A stretch of DNA of 64,000 nt from Bacteroidota bacterium (GTDB lineage: Bacteria; Bacteroidota; Bacteroidia; B-17B0; Aurantibacillaceae). The stretch is from the NCBI GenBank assembly GCA_030692515.1, contig JAUXZS010000002.1, forward strand, positions 1 to 64,000, read 5' to 3'. Below the pieces are notes generated by a model. It was given only the letters and a program-made list of their open reading frames with translations. It ran no database searches and had not been told where the DNA came from. Below, in pieces: positions 44,824-53,929 of the stretch (the stretch's first letter is position 1; each line of letters starts with the position of its first letter). The position numbers and the translations under genes were made by a program.

Positions 44824-45183
44824 TTAGATATTTTTTAAATTTTCTTTTGTGAATTCATTACGCGTGTTACCGGTATTAAGAGTTTCTATAGGTTCAAACA
44901 ACATAATAGAAACCTCATTTTCTGCTACTGGTCTGTGCTCAACTCCTTTTGGAACAATTAAAAATTCGTTTGGGTTTAATTCAATAGTTTTATCTCTAAA
45001 CTCCATTTTAAAACAACCTTCTATTACATAAAATAATTCATCTTCATTATCATGTTTGTGCCAAACAAATTCTCCTTTAAATTTTACTAGTTTAACGTGT
45101 TGATTATTTAATTCCCCAACTATTCTTGGATTCCAATAATCACTAATTAGCGCTAGTTTATTTGAAATATTAATTTTTTCCAT
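44824..45183 (-). CDS. Small cupin-domain protein
   Basis: 119 residues, a single cupin barrel. WHKHDNEDELFYVIEG carries His42, His44 and Glu49, and VPKGVEHRP carries His83, a complete metal site. Substrates for such small cupins vary. It is 10 bases downstream of a class V aminotransferase gene, and the two are likely co-transcribed, so a role in the same small-molecule pathway is possible. Confidence 0.85.
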   Translation of the reverse strand: MEKINISNKLALISDYWNPRIVGELNNQHVKLVKFKGEFVWHKHDNEDELFYVIEGCFKMEFRDKTIELNPNEFLIVPKGVEHRPVAENEVSIMLFEPIETLNTGNTRNEFTKENLKNI

Positions 45184-45193
45184 TTTTTTGAAT

Positions 45194-46450
45194 TTATGAT
45201 TTTGCGATTTCTATTAAAGCGTTTACAAACTTGTCTAACTCTTGTGTTGTAGTAAAAATTTGCGGCGTAACTCTCACACCATGTACATTAGCCGAGTCAA
45301 TGGCAACTGTCCATATTTTATATTTATCCAATAATACTTTCGCTAGTTCGCCAGGTTTAATCCCTTCAATACCAACATTTGCAATTGCGCAACTTCGGTT
45401 TGGGTCTGTAGGAGTATTTAGATAAATTTTTTTTACGTCTTTTATTTTGTTTGTCCAATAGTTTTGTAAAAAACGCAAACGTTCTTCTTTTCGTTTTATG
45501 CCTATAGCATTATTATAATCTATCGCGTGATTTATGGCAATGTCAGAAGCTACAGATATTGTTCCTGTATGATTAAGTTTTCTGATGTCCTCTTCGTTAA
45601 AATTATACTCTCCAAAAAGCGGCCATAGTGTTTTAATTTTTTCTTTTTTTACATAAAGGATGCCAACACCTAGCGGTACTCCTAACCATTTATGCAAGCT
45701 GCTTCCGTAATAATCGCAATTTAGATCACTAATTTTAAAATCGAAATGAGAAACAGCGTGTGCTCCATCTACCATCACTTCAACTCCTTTGCTATGTGCC
45801 ATATCGCATATTTTTTTTATCGGAAGTATTTGTCCGGTGATATTTACCATATGGCAAACCATTATTAATTTTGTTTTTGAAGTAATTGCATTTTCATAAA
45901 GCTTAATTATTTCTTCATCGTTTTTTGGAATTAAGGGTAACGAAATTATTTTGTTTATCATCCCATATCGTTTGGCTTGCTGTTTAAACATATCTAACAT
46001 ACTGCCATAATCCTGCTCAGCCATTATTGCTTCGTCACCTTGCTTCCAATCAATGCCAGAAATTACTGTATCTAAAGATTCGGTTGTGTTGCGGGTAATT
46101 ATTAATTCTTCAGGCCTGCAACCAACTAATTCCGCTAAACGTTCTTTACTTTTTTGTTTATTATCAAATTGAACAGTGCGCATGTAATACGAGCCTTCTA
46201 AATTTATCTTTTGTAAATCTTTTAAATAACCTTCAAGCACTGGTTGCGCCATAATGCCATAATAACCATTTTCTAAATTAATATAATCTGGTTTTAATTT
46301 ATAATCGTTTCTAACAGTTTGCCAATAATCGTTGGGCTCCTCCTTTGTCCATTCTTCAGGTAGTTCTTGCATAATATTTTTTGCTTTAGCAGTTAACGGT
46401 ATTGTTGCTGTTAGAAGTAGTGATTTTAAAAAATTTCGTTTACTGTTCAT
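45194..46450 (-). CDS. Class V PLP-dependent aminotransferase-fold enzyme, isopenicillin-N-epimerase-like
   Basis: 418 residues. PLP signatures: TRNTTESLDTVISG near 119, VDGAHAVSHFDF with Asp228 and His231, and SSLHKWLGVP with the PLP lysine Lys254. The N-terminus MNSKRNFLKSLLLTATIPLTAKA is a hydrophobic leader with a KR-x-FLK motif close to the twin-arginine signal, suggesting folded export of the holoenzyme. The family includes epimerases, desulfurases and kynureninase-like enzymes; the substrate cannot be set from sequence. It is the first gene of a two-gene unit with the small cupin. Confidence 0.85.
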   Translation of the reverse strand: MNSKRNFLKSLLLTATIPLTAKAKNIMQELPEEWTKEEPNDYWQTVRNDYKLKPDYINLENGYYGIMAQPVLEGYLKDLQKINLEGSYYMRTVQFDNKQKSKERLAELVGCRPEELIITRNTTESLDTVISGIDWKQGDEAIMAEQDYGSMLDMFKQQAKRYGMINKIISLPLIPKNDEEIIKLYENAITSKTKLIMVCHMVNITGQILPIKKICDMAHSKGVEVMVDGAHAVSHFDFKISDLNCDYYGSSLHKWLGVPLGVGILYVKKEKIKTLWPLFGEYNFNEEDIRKLNHTGTISVASDIAINHAIDYNNAIGIKRKEERLRFLQNYWTNKIKDVKKIYLNTPTDPNRSCAIANVGIEGIKPGELAKVLLDKYKIWTVAIDSANVHGVRVTPQIFTTTQELDKFVNALIEIAKS

Positions 46451-46621
46451 GTAATTAATAGAATAAGTGAATTAATTGAGCAATGATTTGTAATACTAAT
46501 ATAAGGATTGATTGTGATAGCTGAAAATTTGAATTAGAGTGATTAAAAAACAAAGAGAATTTTTGTTAATATTTAACTTGGTATATACTTTTACAAGTAT
46601 ATTTATATAAAATTTAAAAAA

Positions 46622-47176
46622 ATGAAAAAAGGATTAATTATCGGTGGAGTTTTAGTGTTTTTGACACTTATTATTTTTATGATGTATAGAAGTTCTTATA
46701 ACACAGCTGTAAATTTACAGGAAAATGTGGATGAGAAATGGGGAGATGTTGGAGCAACCTATCAACGAAGAGCAGATTTGGTTCCGCAATTAGTTGCAAC
46801 TGTTAAAGGAGCTGCCGCAAATGAAAGAGGTATTTTAACTCAAGTTACTGAGGCTCGTGCAGGAATTGTAAATGCAAAAACGCCAGAGGACATGGAGATA
46901 ATGGGGAAAAAGATTAATACAGCAATTAATTTAGCATTTGAAGCTTATCCACAAATTCGTTCAACTCAAAATTTTAGTGATTTGCAAACGCAATTAGAAG
47001 GGACAGAAAATAGAATTTCTGTAGCTCGTCAAAATTACAACCAAGCTGTTAAGGAATTTAACTCTCACATCAGAGGTTTTTTTAATAGTATGTTTTTAAA
47101 CAAAGAAACTTTCGCTAAGAAAGATCCCTTTAAAGAATCTGCAGGTTCGGAAAACGCACCTAAAGTAGAATTCTAA
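46622..47176 (+). CDS. lemA: LemA family membrane protein
   Basis: 184 residues. A single N-terminal membrane segment (about 5-22) is followed by a helical domain with QENVDEKWGDVGATYQRRADLVPQLVATVKG, the LemA signature. LemA proteins have an uncertain role in the envelope and often sit beside TPM-domain genes, as here. A hairpin follows its stop, before two TPM genes. TACTTTTA upstream is one base off the -7 motif. Confidence 0.93.
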   Translation: MKKGLIIGGVLVFLTLIIFMMYRSSYNTAVNLQENVDEKWGDVGATYQRRADLVPQLVATVKGAAANERGILTQVTEARAGIVNAKTPEDMEIMGKKINTAINLAFEAYPQIRSTQNFSDLQTQLEGTENRISVARQNYNQAVKEFNSHIRGFFNSMFLNKETFAKKDPFKESAGSENAPKVEF

Positions 47177-47179
47177 TCT

Positions 47180-47209
47180 ATAGCCCCAATAATTTTGGGG
47201 CTATTTTAT
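47180..47209 (+). terminator. Hairpin between lemA and the TPM genes
   Basis: A 10-base stem ATAGCCCCAA / TTGGGGCTAT with a 5-base loop, followed by TTTATT. The T tract is broken, so it may act as a partial terminator or attenuator and lower the downstream genes. Confidence 0.65.
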
Positions 47210-47239
47210 TATTATAAATCTTAAATTCTAATTTTTAAT

Positions 47240-47674
47240 ATGCCAAGCGCACGTAATTTTTTTAATAAGCAAGAACAACAAGCTATTGTAAACGCAATAA
47301 CTCAGGCTGAATTAAAAACATCGGGCGAAATACGTTTGCATCTTGCAAATTTTTGTTTTGGCAATGAAATAAAAGCAGCTGAAAAAATATTTACTAAATT
47401 AAAAATGCAACACACAAACGAAAGAAATGGCGTTTTAATTTATATAGCAACTTACAGTAAAAAAATTGCAATTGTTGGCGACCAAGGTATTCATCAAAAG
47501 CTTGGCGATTTATTTTGGGAGAATTTAATTACTAAATTAATAAAGCAATTTAAAGAAAATAAAAAAGCTGAGGCTTTAGCAGATTGTATTATTGAATGTG
47601 GCGAACAACTAGGAAATTTTTTCCCGAGAAAAGCTGATGATAAAAATGAATTAACCAACGACATTTCCTATTAA
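47240..47674 (+). CDS. TPM-domain protein, small cytosolic form
   Basis: 144 residues without a signal peptide. Most of it is a TPM fold: FFNKQEQQAIVNAITQAELKTSGEIRLHLAN and VGDQGIHQKLGDLFWENL. TPM domains occur in photosystem-II assembly proteins and in YgcG. It is one base upstream of a second, membrane-bound TPM gene and 63 bases after lemA; the three are probably one functional unit in the envelope. Confidence 0.88.
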   Translation: MPSARNFFNKQEQQAIVNAITQAELKTSGEIRLHLANFCFGNEIKAAEKIFTKLKMQHTNERNGVLIYIATYSKKIAIVGDQGIHQKLGDLFWENLITKLIKQFKENKKAEALADCIIECGEQLGNFFPRKADDKNELTNDISY

Positions 47675-47675
47675 A

Positions 47676-48443
47676 ATGCGTAAAATTTTAAGTTTCATAT
47701 TTTTATTTTTTATTGTTTTTGCATATTCGCAAATAGCAGAACGACCAAGTCCGCAAAAATTATATAATAATCTTTCCAAAGAATTCCCGGACTTTTTAAA
47801 TTCGCAAGAAGCACAATTAATTGAAGAGAAATTAGAGCAATTCAGTAATCAAACCTCTAATCAAATTTGTATTGTAATAGTTGATGATTTTAATGGGACT
47901 GATGCCGCTGATTATGCTACAAAAATTATTAATCAATGGGGTGTTGGTAAAAAAGAATCTAATAATGGTATTGTTATTTTGGTAAAGCCTACCGGCGGCT
48001 CTGGTGGAAGAGATTTATTTATTGCAATTGGTTATGGTTTAGAAGGAGCAATTCCTGACCTAACAACAAAGCGTATTCGTGAAAACGAAATGTACCCTTA
48101 TTTAAAAGCCGGCGAAAATTATACCGCCTTAGATAAAGCTACCGATGTATTAATGAAGTTGGCAAAAGGTGAAATTAATCAGGCGGATTATAATCGGCAG
48201 AATGGTAGAGAAAAAATAAAGCCAGGAACAATAATTATCATCATCATCATTATTATTTTTCTTTTAAGAAGGTTTTTTGGAGGCGGAGGTGGAAGAACAT
48301 TTTCTAGAGGTGGCAGTACTATATTTTGGGGTGGGGGATTTGGTGGCGGAGGTTTTGGAGGGAGAAGCTCTGGTGGGGGAGGTGGCTTTGGCGGATTTGG
48401 CGGCGGTAGTTCCGGCGGCGGCGGATCTGGAGGAAGTTGGTAG
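47676..48443 (+). CDS. TPM-domain membrane protein with glycine-rich tail (YgcG-like)
   Basis: 255 residues. Signal peptide about 1-18. A TPM domain spans about 28-165 (LNSQEAQLIEEKLEQFSNQT, IVDDFNGTD, INQWGVGKK, AIGYGLEGAIPDL). A membrane segment at about 185-197 contains nine isoleucines in a row (186-194). The last 55 residues are mostly Gly with Ser and Phe (FGGGGG, GGGGFGG). That tail is typical of YgcG-like proteins. It starts one base after the preceding TPM gene stop. Function is unknown. Confidence 0.9.
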   Translation: MRKILSFIFLFFIVFAYSQIAERPSPQKLYNNLSKEFPDFLNSQEAQLIEEKLEQFSNQTSNQICIVIVDDFNGTDAADYATKIINQWGVGKKESNNGIVILVKPTGGSGGRDLFIAIGYGLEGAIPDLTTKRIRENEMYPYLKAGENYTALDKATDVLMKLAKGEINQADYNRQNGREKIKPGTIIIIIIIIIFLLRRFFGGGGGRTFSRGGSTIFWGGGFGGGGFGGRSSGGGGGFGGFGGGSSGGGGSGGSW

Positions 48444-48514
48444 TTAGTTTAAATTTTCCAGCCTTAGAATTTGTCTAAAGAAATGTCTAGTCAAATTTAA
48501 TTTAAATACTTTAA

Positions 48515-48979
48515 TTAATCATTAATATCATCTTCTTCAAATAACGAATCACCATTGTTCCATTCTGTGGTTATACTGTTCCAAACCTTTTCCGATTTGC
48601 CTTTTAAATCATCGGCAGAGAAGTAAATAATACTTAATGCAGCATATTGTTGTGGATAAGGCCTAACTAATTCCATATTAGCAATTGCTTCTTCCAAAGT
48701 AGTTTCTTCATTTAAAATTATGTTTTGTGCCGTTTCCAAAATTATTTTTCTTAATGGATGGTCAAATTTTTTGTCTATCGTTTTTAATAAATTAACTAAG
48801 GCCTCTTCAGAAGCGTTTTCTTCTCCCGCCTCTTTACAAATTTCTTCTACTATAGCAAACACAGAGTTGGGTGAAATTTTTATTGCCTCATCTATTAATT
48901 TTACACTTTCAAAATAGTTTTCAAAAGGAAAGTTATCTTCTATTTTATTAATGAATTCAAGTTCTTTTAATGCTTCCAT
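48515..48979 (-). CDS. Soluble acidic protein of unknown function
   Basis: 154 residues, strongly acidic and helical, without signal peptide or membrane segment. Spaced helices (ESVKLIDEAIKISPNSVFAI, LRKIILETAQNIILNEE) suggest a TPR- or HEAT-like helical solenoid, but no repeat is certain. It ends the minus-strand run that starts with the CDF transporter, 21 bases after an exported unknown. Confidence 0.7.
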   Translation of the reverse strand: MEALKELEFINKIEDNFPFENYFESVKLIDEAIKISPNSVFAIVEEICKEAGEENASEEALVNLLKTIDKKFDHPLRKIILETAQNIILNEETTLEEAIANMELVRPYPQQYAALSIIYFSADDLKGKSEKVWNSITTEWNNGDSLFEEDDIND

Positions 48980-49000
48980 GTTTTATATTTTAAAAGAGGT

Positions 49001-49459
49001 TTATTTTATTTTTGTTTTCCAAAAGTTAATAGTAGCTTTTAAATACTCGGGTTCAATATACAAATTGTATTCGCCATTATTTTTTGTTTCGCTAATTATT
49101 AATCCCTCTCCTTTTTCCTGGCCTAAAAAATATCTGGAAACATGTTGGTCATTTACAGTGCTAACTTTTGGACCGGCAAAGGTGGCCACGTTAAAATAAA
49201 TATGGCATAGAACCAAGTGCGCCATAATATTTTTACTAGAGTCTTCTAACGCGATTAACAATTTTTTAGAAGCACGCTTGCCAATTTTTATTAGCTTGAA
49301 AGCGGCCTTACTATTCATTTCAAAGGTTGATTTATCTCCATGAATAATTTTAAACTGACTATTATTTAATTTTTTAATGTTAGCATCAACACTCGCTAAT
49401 TGTGCAAAATTTTTTGTTGTAAATAGTAGTAATGTAATAAATACTAGGATTGTTTTCAT
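49001..49459 (-). CDS. Exported protein of unknown function
   Basis: 152 residues. Signal peptide about 1-19 (ends TKNFAQ). The mature part has an N-terminal helix-rich half (KIGKRASKKLLIALEDSSKN) and a strand-rich C-terminal half. No family recognised. It is 28 bases after the CDF transporter gene, so possibly in the same transcript. Confidence 0.7.
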   Translation of the reverse strand: MKTILVFITLLLFTTKNFAQLASVDANIKKLNNSQFKIIHGDKSTFEMNSKAAFKLIKIGKRASKKLLIALEDSSKNIMAHLVLCHIYFNVATFAGPKVSTVNDQHVSRYFLGQEKGEGLIISETKNNGEYNLYIEPEYLKATINFWKTKIK

Positions 49460-49487
49460 CTATTTATACTTGCAAATTTCATGCCTT

Positions 49488-50357
49488 TTATTCGCTAGGT
49501 TCAATGTGTATCAGCACGTGTCCGAGCTCAAATATTTCTTTTCTTAAGCTATCCTTAAGTTTGTGGGATAGCTCATGTCCCTCTTTAACCGTGATGTTTG
49601 CATCTACAATAGCATGTAAGTCTACATGGTATTTCATCCCTGCTTTTCTAATAAAACATTTTTCTGTTCCTTTTATCCCTTCAACTTTAAGAGACACTTT
49701 TCTAATTTCTTCTACTAAGTCATCGTATAAATGCTCATCCATAATTTCACCAAGAGCAGGCCTAAATATCAAATAACAATTGTAAAGAATAAATCCTGAA
49801 GCAAATAATGCGGCCCAGTCATCTGCTGATTCATAGCCATCTCCTAAAATTAATGCGATAGAAATTCCAATAAAAGCTGCAACAGATGTTATGGCGTCGC
49901 TTCTATGATGCCAAGCATCAGCTTTTAGAGATGAACTATTTGTCTCCCTACTTTTTTTTAAGACTAATCGGAAAGATATTTCTTTCCAAATAATAATTGC
50001 ACCCAAAACAAAAAGTGTCCATGGTTTCGGTAAATCATGTTTTGTGCCAATGTTATTAATACTTTTATAAGCAATAATTGTTGCAGAGGTAATTAAAAAT
50101 CCAACTACTAAAAATGTGATTAAGGGTTCTGCACGTCCATGACCGTATGGATGATTCTTATCTGCAGGCTTGTTTGAATATTTTATTCCAAATAAAACTA
50201 AGAAGGAGGTGAAAATATCGGTGGTTGATTCTATAGCATCTGCAATTAAAGCATAAGAGTTTCCGAAATAACCTGCAAGAGCTTTAATAATAGCTAAACT
50301 TGTATTTCCAAGTATGCTAAAATAAGTTGTTTTTATGGCCGTTTGCGCCTTAGTCAT
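49488..50357 (-). CDS. Cation diffusion facilitator (CDF) transporter
   Basis: 289 residues with six hydrophobic segments. TM2 carries DAIESTTD and TM5 carries DAWHHRSDA, the histidine/aspartate zinc-transport motifs of CDF proteins, and the cytosolic C-terminal domain has YHVDLHAIVDANITVKEGHEL. It exports Zn2+ or similar divalent metals with proton antiport. Metal choice is not certain. Confidence 0.92.
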   Translation of the reverse strand: MTKAQTAIKTTYFSILGNTSLAIIKALAGYFGNSYALIADAIESTTDIFTSFLVLFGIKYSNKPADKNHPYGHGRAEPLITFLVVGFLITSATIIAYKSINNIGTKHDLPKPWTLFVLGAIIIWKEISFRLVLKKSRETNSSSLKADAWHHRSDAITSVAAFIGISIALILGDGYESADDWAALFASGFILYNCYLIFRPALGEIMDEHLYDDLVEEIRKVSLKVEGIKGTEKCFIRKAGMKYHVDLHAIVDANITVKEGHELSHKLKDSLRKEIFELGHVLIHIEPSE

Positions 50358-50437
50358 TATGGATATTTATTTTTTAGAATTTATTTCCAGAAGATAAAAT
50401 TTCTAAACAAAGCAAATAGTTTTAGTTATTAAAAAAA

Positions 50438-51751
50438 TTATTTTAAATTTTTTAACCACTCTGTTATTTTAGTTACGCCTTCAATTACTTTAGGGCAATT
50501 TGCATTACTATAGCCCTCATCTAAAGGAGTGTTTAAGGTTACCATACGGGCAGCGTTTAAAGCAGAGGCGCCATCAAAATCAACATAGGCCATTCGGGCT
50601 GTAAATTCGTCTTCTGCTCTGCTAAATGAACTTCCGTGAAGTACAGCAACACCGGTTTCTTCTAAAAGTCTAGCGCAAAACTCTTTTGAAGTAGTGATGT
50701 TGTTTGCATTGAGTTTTTGTTTGAAATTGCTAAAATCTAAGAACAGGTAAAAACCACCAACAGGATCATGAACTTTTACATTTGCTTGTCGCAATATTTT
50801 TACACAATCAGAGGCAAGTCTAGAAAGTATTTTACGAACATTACTGAGATAATCTTCAATTTGCGCACCGCCCTTAAAAGCTTCTATTGCCGCATATTGA
50901 ATAGGAGCACTAACGGATGTATAGGTTTCGCTTGCAACTACTGCAATTTTATCTGCGAGCCATTCTAAATTTTTTGGAAAGCAAAATGTTCCTAATCTCC
51001 AGCCGCCGGCGCCACACCATTTAGAAAGTCCAGAACTAATAACGGTTCCTTCCGGATAAAATTTACCAATAGAAACGTGTTCTCCCTTATGGTGCAGTTG
51101 TCCATAAATCTCGTCTGATAAAATAAATACATTATGTTCTCTTGCAAGAGCAGCAATTTCTATCAAATCCTCGGTTTTAAAGGAAACACCATCAGGATTT
51201 CCAGGATAATTTAAAATCATAAAGGCAGGTTTAGAGATGTTTTCTGGGCTTCTATTTTTTAAAAATTCCTTAAATAATTTTGGTGTTAAATGCCATTTGT
51301 TTTCAAACGAACTATGAATAATAGATATTTTTTTTCCTAAAATTTTTGCTTGTGGGATGTACGAAACCCAACAAGGACTTACAATTATTATTTCTCCTTC
51401 AAAAACTAATTGAAGAAGAAAAACTAATTCTTTTGAACCTGGTCCAATTAATATACATTCTGGGCGTACATCAATACCATTTTTTCTTCTATAAAAATCA
51501 GCAACAACTTCACGAAGTTGAGGCAAGCCTTTAACGGGAAGGTAATCTTTTTGCGGAGCATTTAAACGTAAGGCTTCTACCACGTTATCTGGAACAGGAA
51601 ATGGGGATTGCCCCAAACCGAATTTATAAACTTTTTTGCCTTGAGCTATTAACTGTTTCGAAAGTTCATTTATTGCCAGCGTATCTGATTCTTGTAAATC
51701 TTGAACAAGGGGATTGATTAATTCTGTTGGGTTAAGTTCTAATTTTTCCAT
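50438..51751 (-). CDS. Class I/II PLP-dependent aminotransferase
   Basis: 437 residues. The fold-type I signatures are clear: YLPVKGLPQLREVVADF near 70, NYPGNPDG near 181, LSDEIYGQLH with Asp213, and SGLSKWCGAGGWRLG with the PLP lysine Lys244. It is somewhat longer than the usual 400 because of an N-terminal section and a C-terminal extension. Substrate is unknown. The gap from 51752 to 52031 upstream holds a TTGACA/TATAAA-like pair, not counted as a promoter. Confidence 0.93.
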   Translation of the reverse strand: MEKLELNPTELINPLVQDLQESDTLAINELSKQLIAQGKKVYKFGLGQSPFPVPDNVVEALRLNAPQKDYLPVKGLPQLREVVADFYRRKNGIDVRPECILIGPGSKELVFLLQLVFEGEIIIVSPCWVSYIPQAKILGKKISIIHSSFENKWHLTPKLFKEFLKNRSPENISKPAFMILNYPGNPDGVSFKTEDLIEIAALAREHNVFILSDEIYGQLHHKGEHVSIGKFYPEGTVISSGLSKWCGAGGWRLGTFCFPKNLEWLADKIAVVASETYTSVSAPIQYAAIEAFKGGAQIEDYLSNVRKILSRLASDCVKILRQANVKVHDPVGGFYLFLDFSNFKQKLNANNITTSKEFCARLLEETGVAVLHGSSFSRAEDEFTARMAYVDFDGASALNAARMVTLNTPLDEGYSNANCPKVIEGVTKITEWLKNLK

Positions 51752-52031
51752 AGTTTAATTTTGTTTGTTAATTAATACGGCAGATAATTGACACTAACTT
51801 TTTTGAGCTTTAAGCTCTTTGAAATTTATATAAAGTAAATTTTATTTGTCAATTATTTACAATATAAAAATTTGTTTGGAATTTTGCAAAAAAATAAATA
51901 AAAATTTTTAATAAAGGTTTGTTTTTTATGAAGTTTAATTTATTTATTAAATCATTAAATTTTAGGTAAGTGTTATTAGAATTGATGTTTTAAATTTGCT
52001 TGAGAACTTAATTTTATTTAGAATTATTTCA

Positions 52032-53018
52032 TCAATTATTTTTAGAAGTTTTTTGTAGAAATATCTGAAGACCGATTGATTTTTCTAACTCTGTTGTTAA
52101 TCTTATTTCCTCGTCGGCGTTTTTTGGGAAAGGGTGAATAGTAATAATTACTGCCGTACCTTGTATTGTAAGTTTTTTAATATTTGGAGAATTATTAGCC
52201 TGATTGAAAATTTTACCTGCTTTGGCATAAATAGAACTTTGAAATTTTGGCATTGAATTAAATTTCGTAAAATTTAATGCTAACGGAAAAATTATAGATA
52301 TGCCCATAATAACTACAACAATTGTTCCGATATAAAACCATCTACGATTACGATGATACCTCATTCCTAATAAAAAAAAGACAAGTATTGCCGCAAAGGC
52401 AATTCCAATAAAATTGGTAATAAATAATAACAAACTACCATTTGCCAAAATATAATGACCAGCTTGAAGCATTAATCCGAAAACACAAAGAGGAGGGACG
52501 AGTGCAACGGCTATTGCAACTCCGGCAAGTACAGTTGAATATTCGCTGCGGTAATATCCATAGGCACCTGCGGCACCAGCAAACAAAGCTATTCCAAGAT
52601 CGCGTAAATCAGGAGACGTTCTTATTAACATTTGCTGATTAGGAGTTCCATCGTTTAATATTGCCCCAAAAAGAAATGAAATTGCAACTGCGCTAACTGA
52701 ACCAATTATTATGACAATTAGCATTTGGAAAGTTTCTTTCCGCCAGCCTAAGGCGATAGCACCGCCAAGGGCAATAATTGGCTGACCTAGGGGCGCAATT
52801 ATCATAGCTCCTATAATAGTTGCCGCTGAATCTTCTGACAGGCCTAGAGAAGCAATGCCAACGCTTAAAGTTAGCATAAGACCAAAAGAAATTTTCCAAT
52901 TATCTTTAAAATTGAAAAATAAATTATTAAAGGCAGCGGCTCTGCCCTCAAAAGGAATTTCTTGAGAAAAGAAATTCTTTTCTACAAATATATCTTTAGG
53001 GTTTGGGTCTAAATCCAT
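52032..53018 (-). CDS. DUF389 membrane protein
   Basis: 328 residues with about five to six membrane segments at 45-240. DSAATIIGAMIIAPLGQPIIALGGAIALG is recognisable as DUF389. A soluble C-terminal domain of about 80 residues (KFQSSIYAKAGKIFNQANN... TIHPFPKN) lies after the last membrane segment. Function is not known. It stands alone, with an exact -7 motif upstream. Confidence 0.92.
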   Translation of the reverse strand: MDLDPNPKDIFVEKNFFSQEIPFEGRAAAFNNLFFNFKDNWKISFGLMLTLSVGIASLGLSEDSAATIIGAMIIAPLGQPIIALGGAIALGWRKETFQMLIVIIIGSVSAVAISFLFGAILNDGTPNQQMLIRTSPDLRDLGIALFAGAAGAYGYYRSEYSTVLAGVAIAVALVPPLCVFGLMLQAGHYILANGSLLLFITNFIGIAFAAILVFFLLGMRYHRNRRWFYIGTIVVVIMGISIIFPLALNFTKFNSMPKFQSSIYAKAGKIFNQANNSPNIKKLTIQGTAVIITIHPFPKNADEEIRLTTELEKSIGLQIFLQKTSKNN

Positions 53019-53037
53019 AATTGTTTAATTTCTGAAA

Positions 53038-53045
53038 CAAAAGTA
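53038..53045 (-). promoter_or_regulatory. Bacteroidota -7 element TACTTTTG for the DUF389 gene
   Basis: An exact TAnnTTTG match on the minus strand, 19 bases before the ATG. Confidence 0.55.
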
Positions 53046-53186
53046 AAATTTTGAACTATTTTTTTCCCAGCTCAGAAAAGAAAGGGATATTGTTTTAGCT
53101 TCAAAAATACTATTGATTATACAAATCAACAATGATTTATATTACAATAAAAGAAAAGTAAAAAATGTAATTTCTTATTTTGATTA

Positions 53187-53642
53187 TTATACAATCAAGG
53201 CAACTCTAATTGCATTTAAGCCTTTTTGACCCATCTCAACTTCAAAAGTTACTTTATCTTTTTCTTTTACAGGCCCTAGTAATCCGTTAACGTGAAAGAA
53301 AATACTTTCTTGTGATTTTTCGTCACGAATAAAACCGTAACCTTTTTCTTCATTAAAGAAACTAATGTTTCCTTTTCTGATTAAATCTGCGGGGTCTACT
53401 GCTTCTTCTTTACGAGCACCTAATTGAATGTCTTCTAGGTTTAATATTTTTTTCTTTTTTGGATCTGGTGGAGTGGATGATAAATTTCCATTTTCATCTA
53501 CATAGGCTAACATTTCTTCAAAACTTTTGCCTTTATTGTTATTGGCTTTTCGCTCGAGCTTTTTCTCTTCTTTTTCTTTTCTCTTCTTTAATTTTTTGCT
53601 CTCTTTTTCTTTTTTACTGTAGGTTTCTTGCGACTTAGCCAT
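53187..53642 (-). CDS. Cold-shock-domain protein with lysine-rich N-terminal region
   Basis: 151 residues. The first 45 residues are densely Lys/Glu (KKEKESKKLKKRKEKEEKK), probably a charged helix. A cold-shock domain occupies about 88-151: RKGNISFFNEEKGYGFIRDE and SIFFHVNGL supply the RNP1 and RNP2 aromatic residues. It binds single-stranded RNA or DNA and may act as an RNA chaperone. A -7 motif gives a leader of about 40 bases; an AAAGGAG stands in it 21 bases before the ATG, rather far for a Shine-Dalgarno site. Confidence 0.92.
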   Translation of the reverse strand: MAKSQETYSKKEKESKKLKKRKEKEEKKLERKANNNKGKSFEEMLAYVDENGNLSSTPPDPKKKKILNLEDIQLGARKEEAVDPADLIRKGNISFFNEEKGYGFIRDEKSQESIFFHVNGLLGPVKEKDKVTFEVEMGQKGLNAIRVALIV

Positions 53643-53688
53643 TTTTTTCTTTTAAATATTTATCTCCTTTATTGGGAGTTGTTAGATA

Positions 53689-53696
53689 CAAATATA
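53689..53696 (-). promoter_or_regulatory. Bacteroidota -7 element TATATTTG for the cold-shock gene
   Basis: An exact TAnnTTTG match on the minus strand, 46 bases before the ATG, giving a leader of about 40 bases. Confidence 0.55.
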
Positions 53697-53839
53697 CGAA
53701 AAATCGTGCTGTTTTGCTACAAAAGGCTTTTTAAGCAAAATAATTCTTAATGGGATATTTTTCATGTTTCATTCTGGTATTATTTCAGTTCGAATTGTAG
53801 AGCGGATGACGAGTTTATCATGAACCATTTCTAAAGCCA

Positions 53840-53882
53840 CTTCTCGATACGTCTTGCGAAGAGCAAGCCTACTCGAAGAGAC
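53840..53882. repeat. REP-like imperfect palindrome
   Basis: Contains CTTGC/GCAAG arms (53853-53867) nested inside TCTCGA/TCGAAGAGA arms with one unpaired base. It lies in the 287-base gap between the cold-shock gene and the ABC transporter, where I see no gene. The text resembles an intergenic repeat of other Bacteroidota. Confidence 0.45.
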
Positions 53883-53929
53883 AGCGACCTTATGATTTTA
53901 GCTTTTTTATTCAGAATGATTTGTATTTT

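Noticed and set aside
51825-51852. TTGACA-16-TATAAA pair on the minus strand upstream of the aminotransferase
   Set aside because: It resembles an E. coli promoter, but the primary sigma factor of Bacteroidota uses TTTG/TAnnTTTG; in AT-rich DNA such pairs arise by chance.
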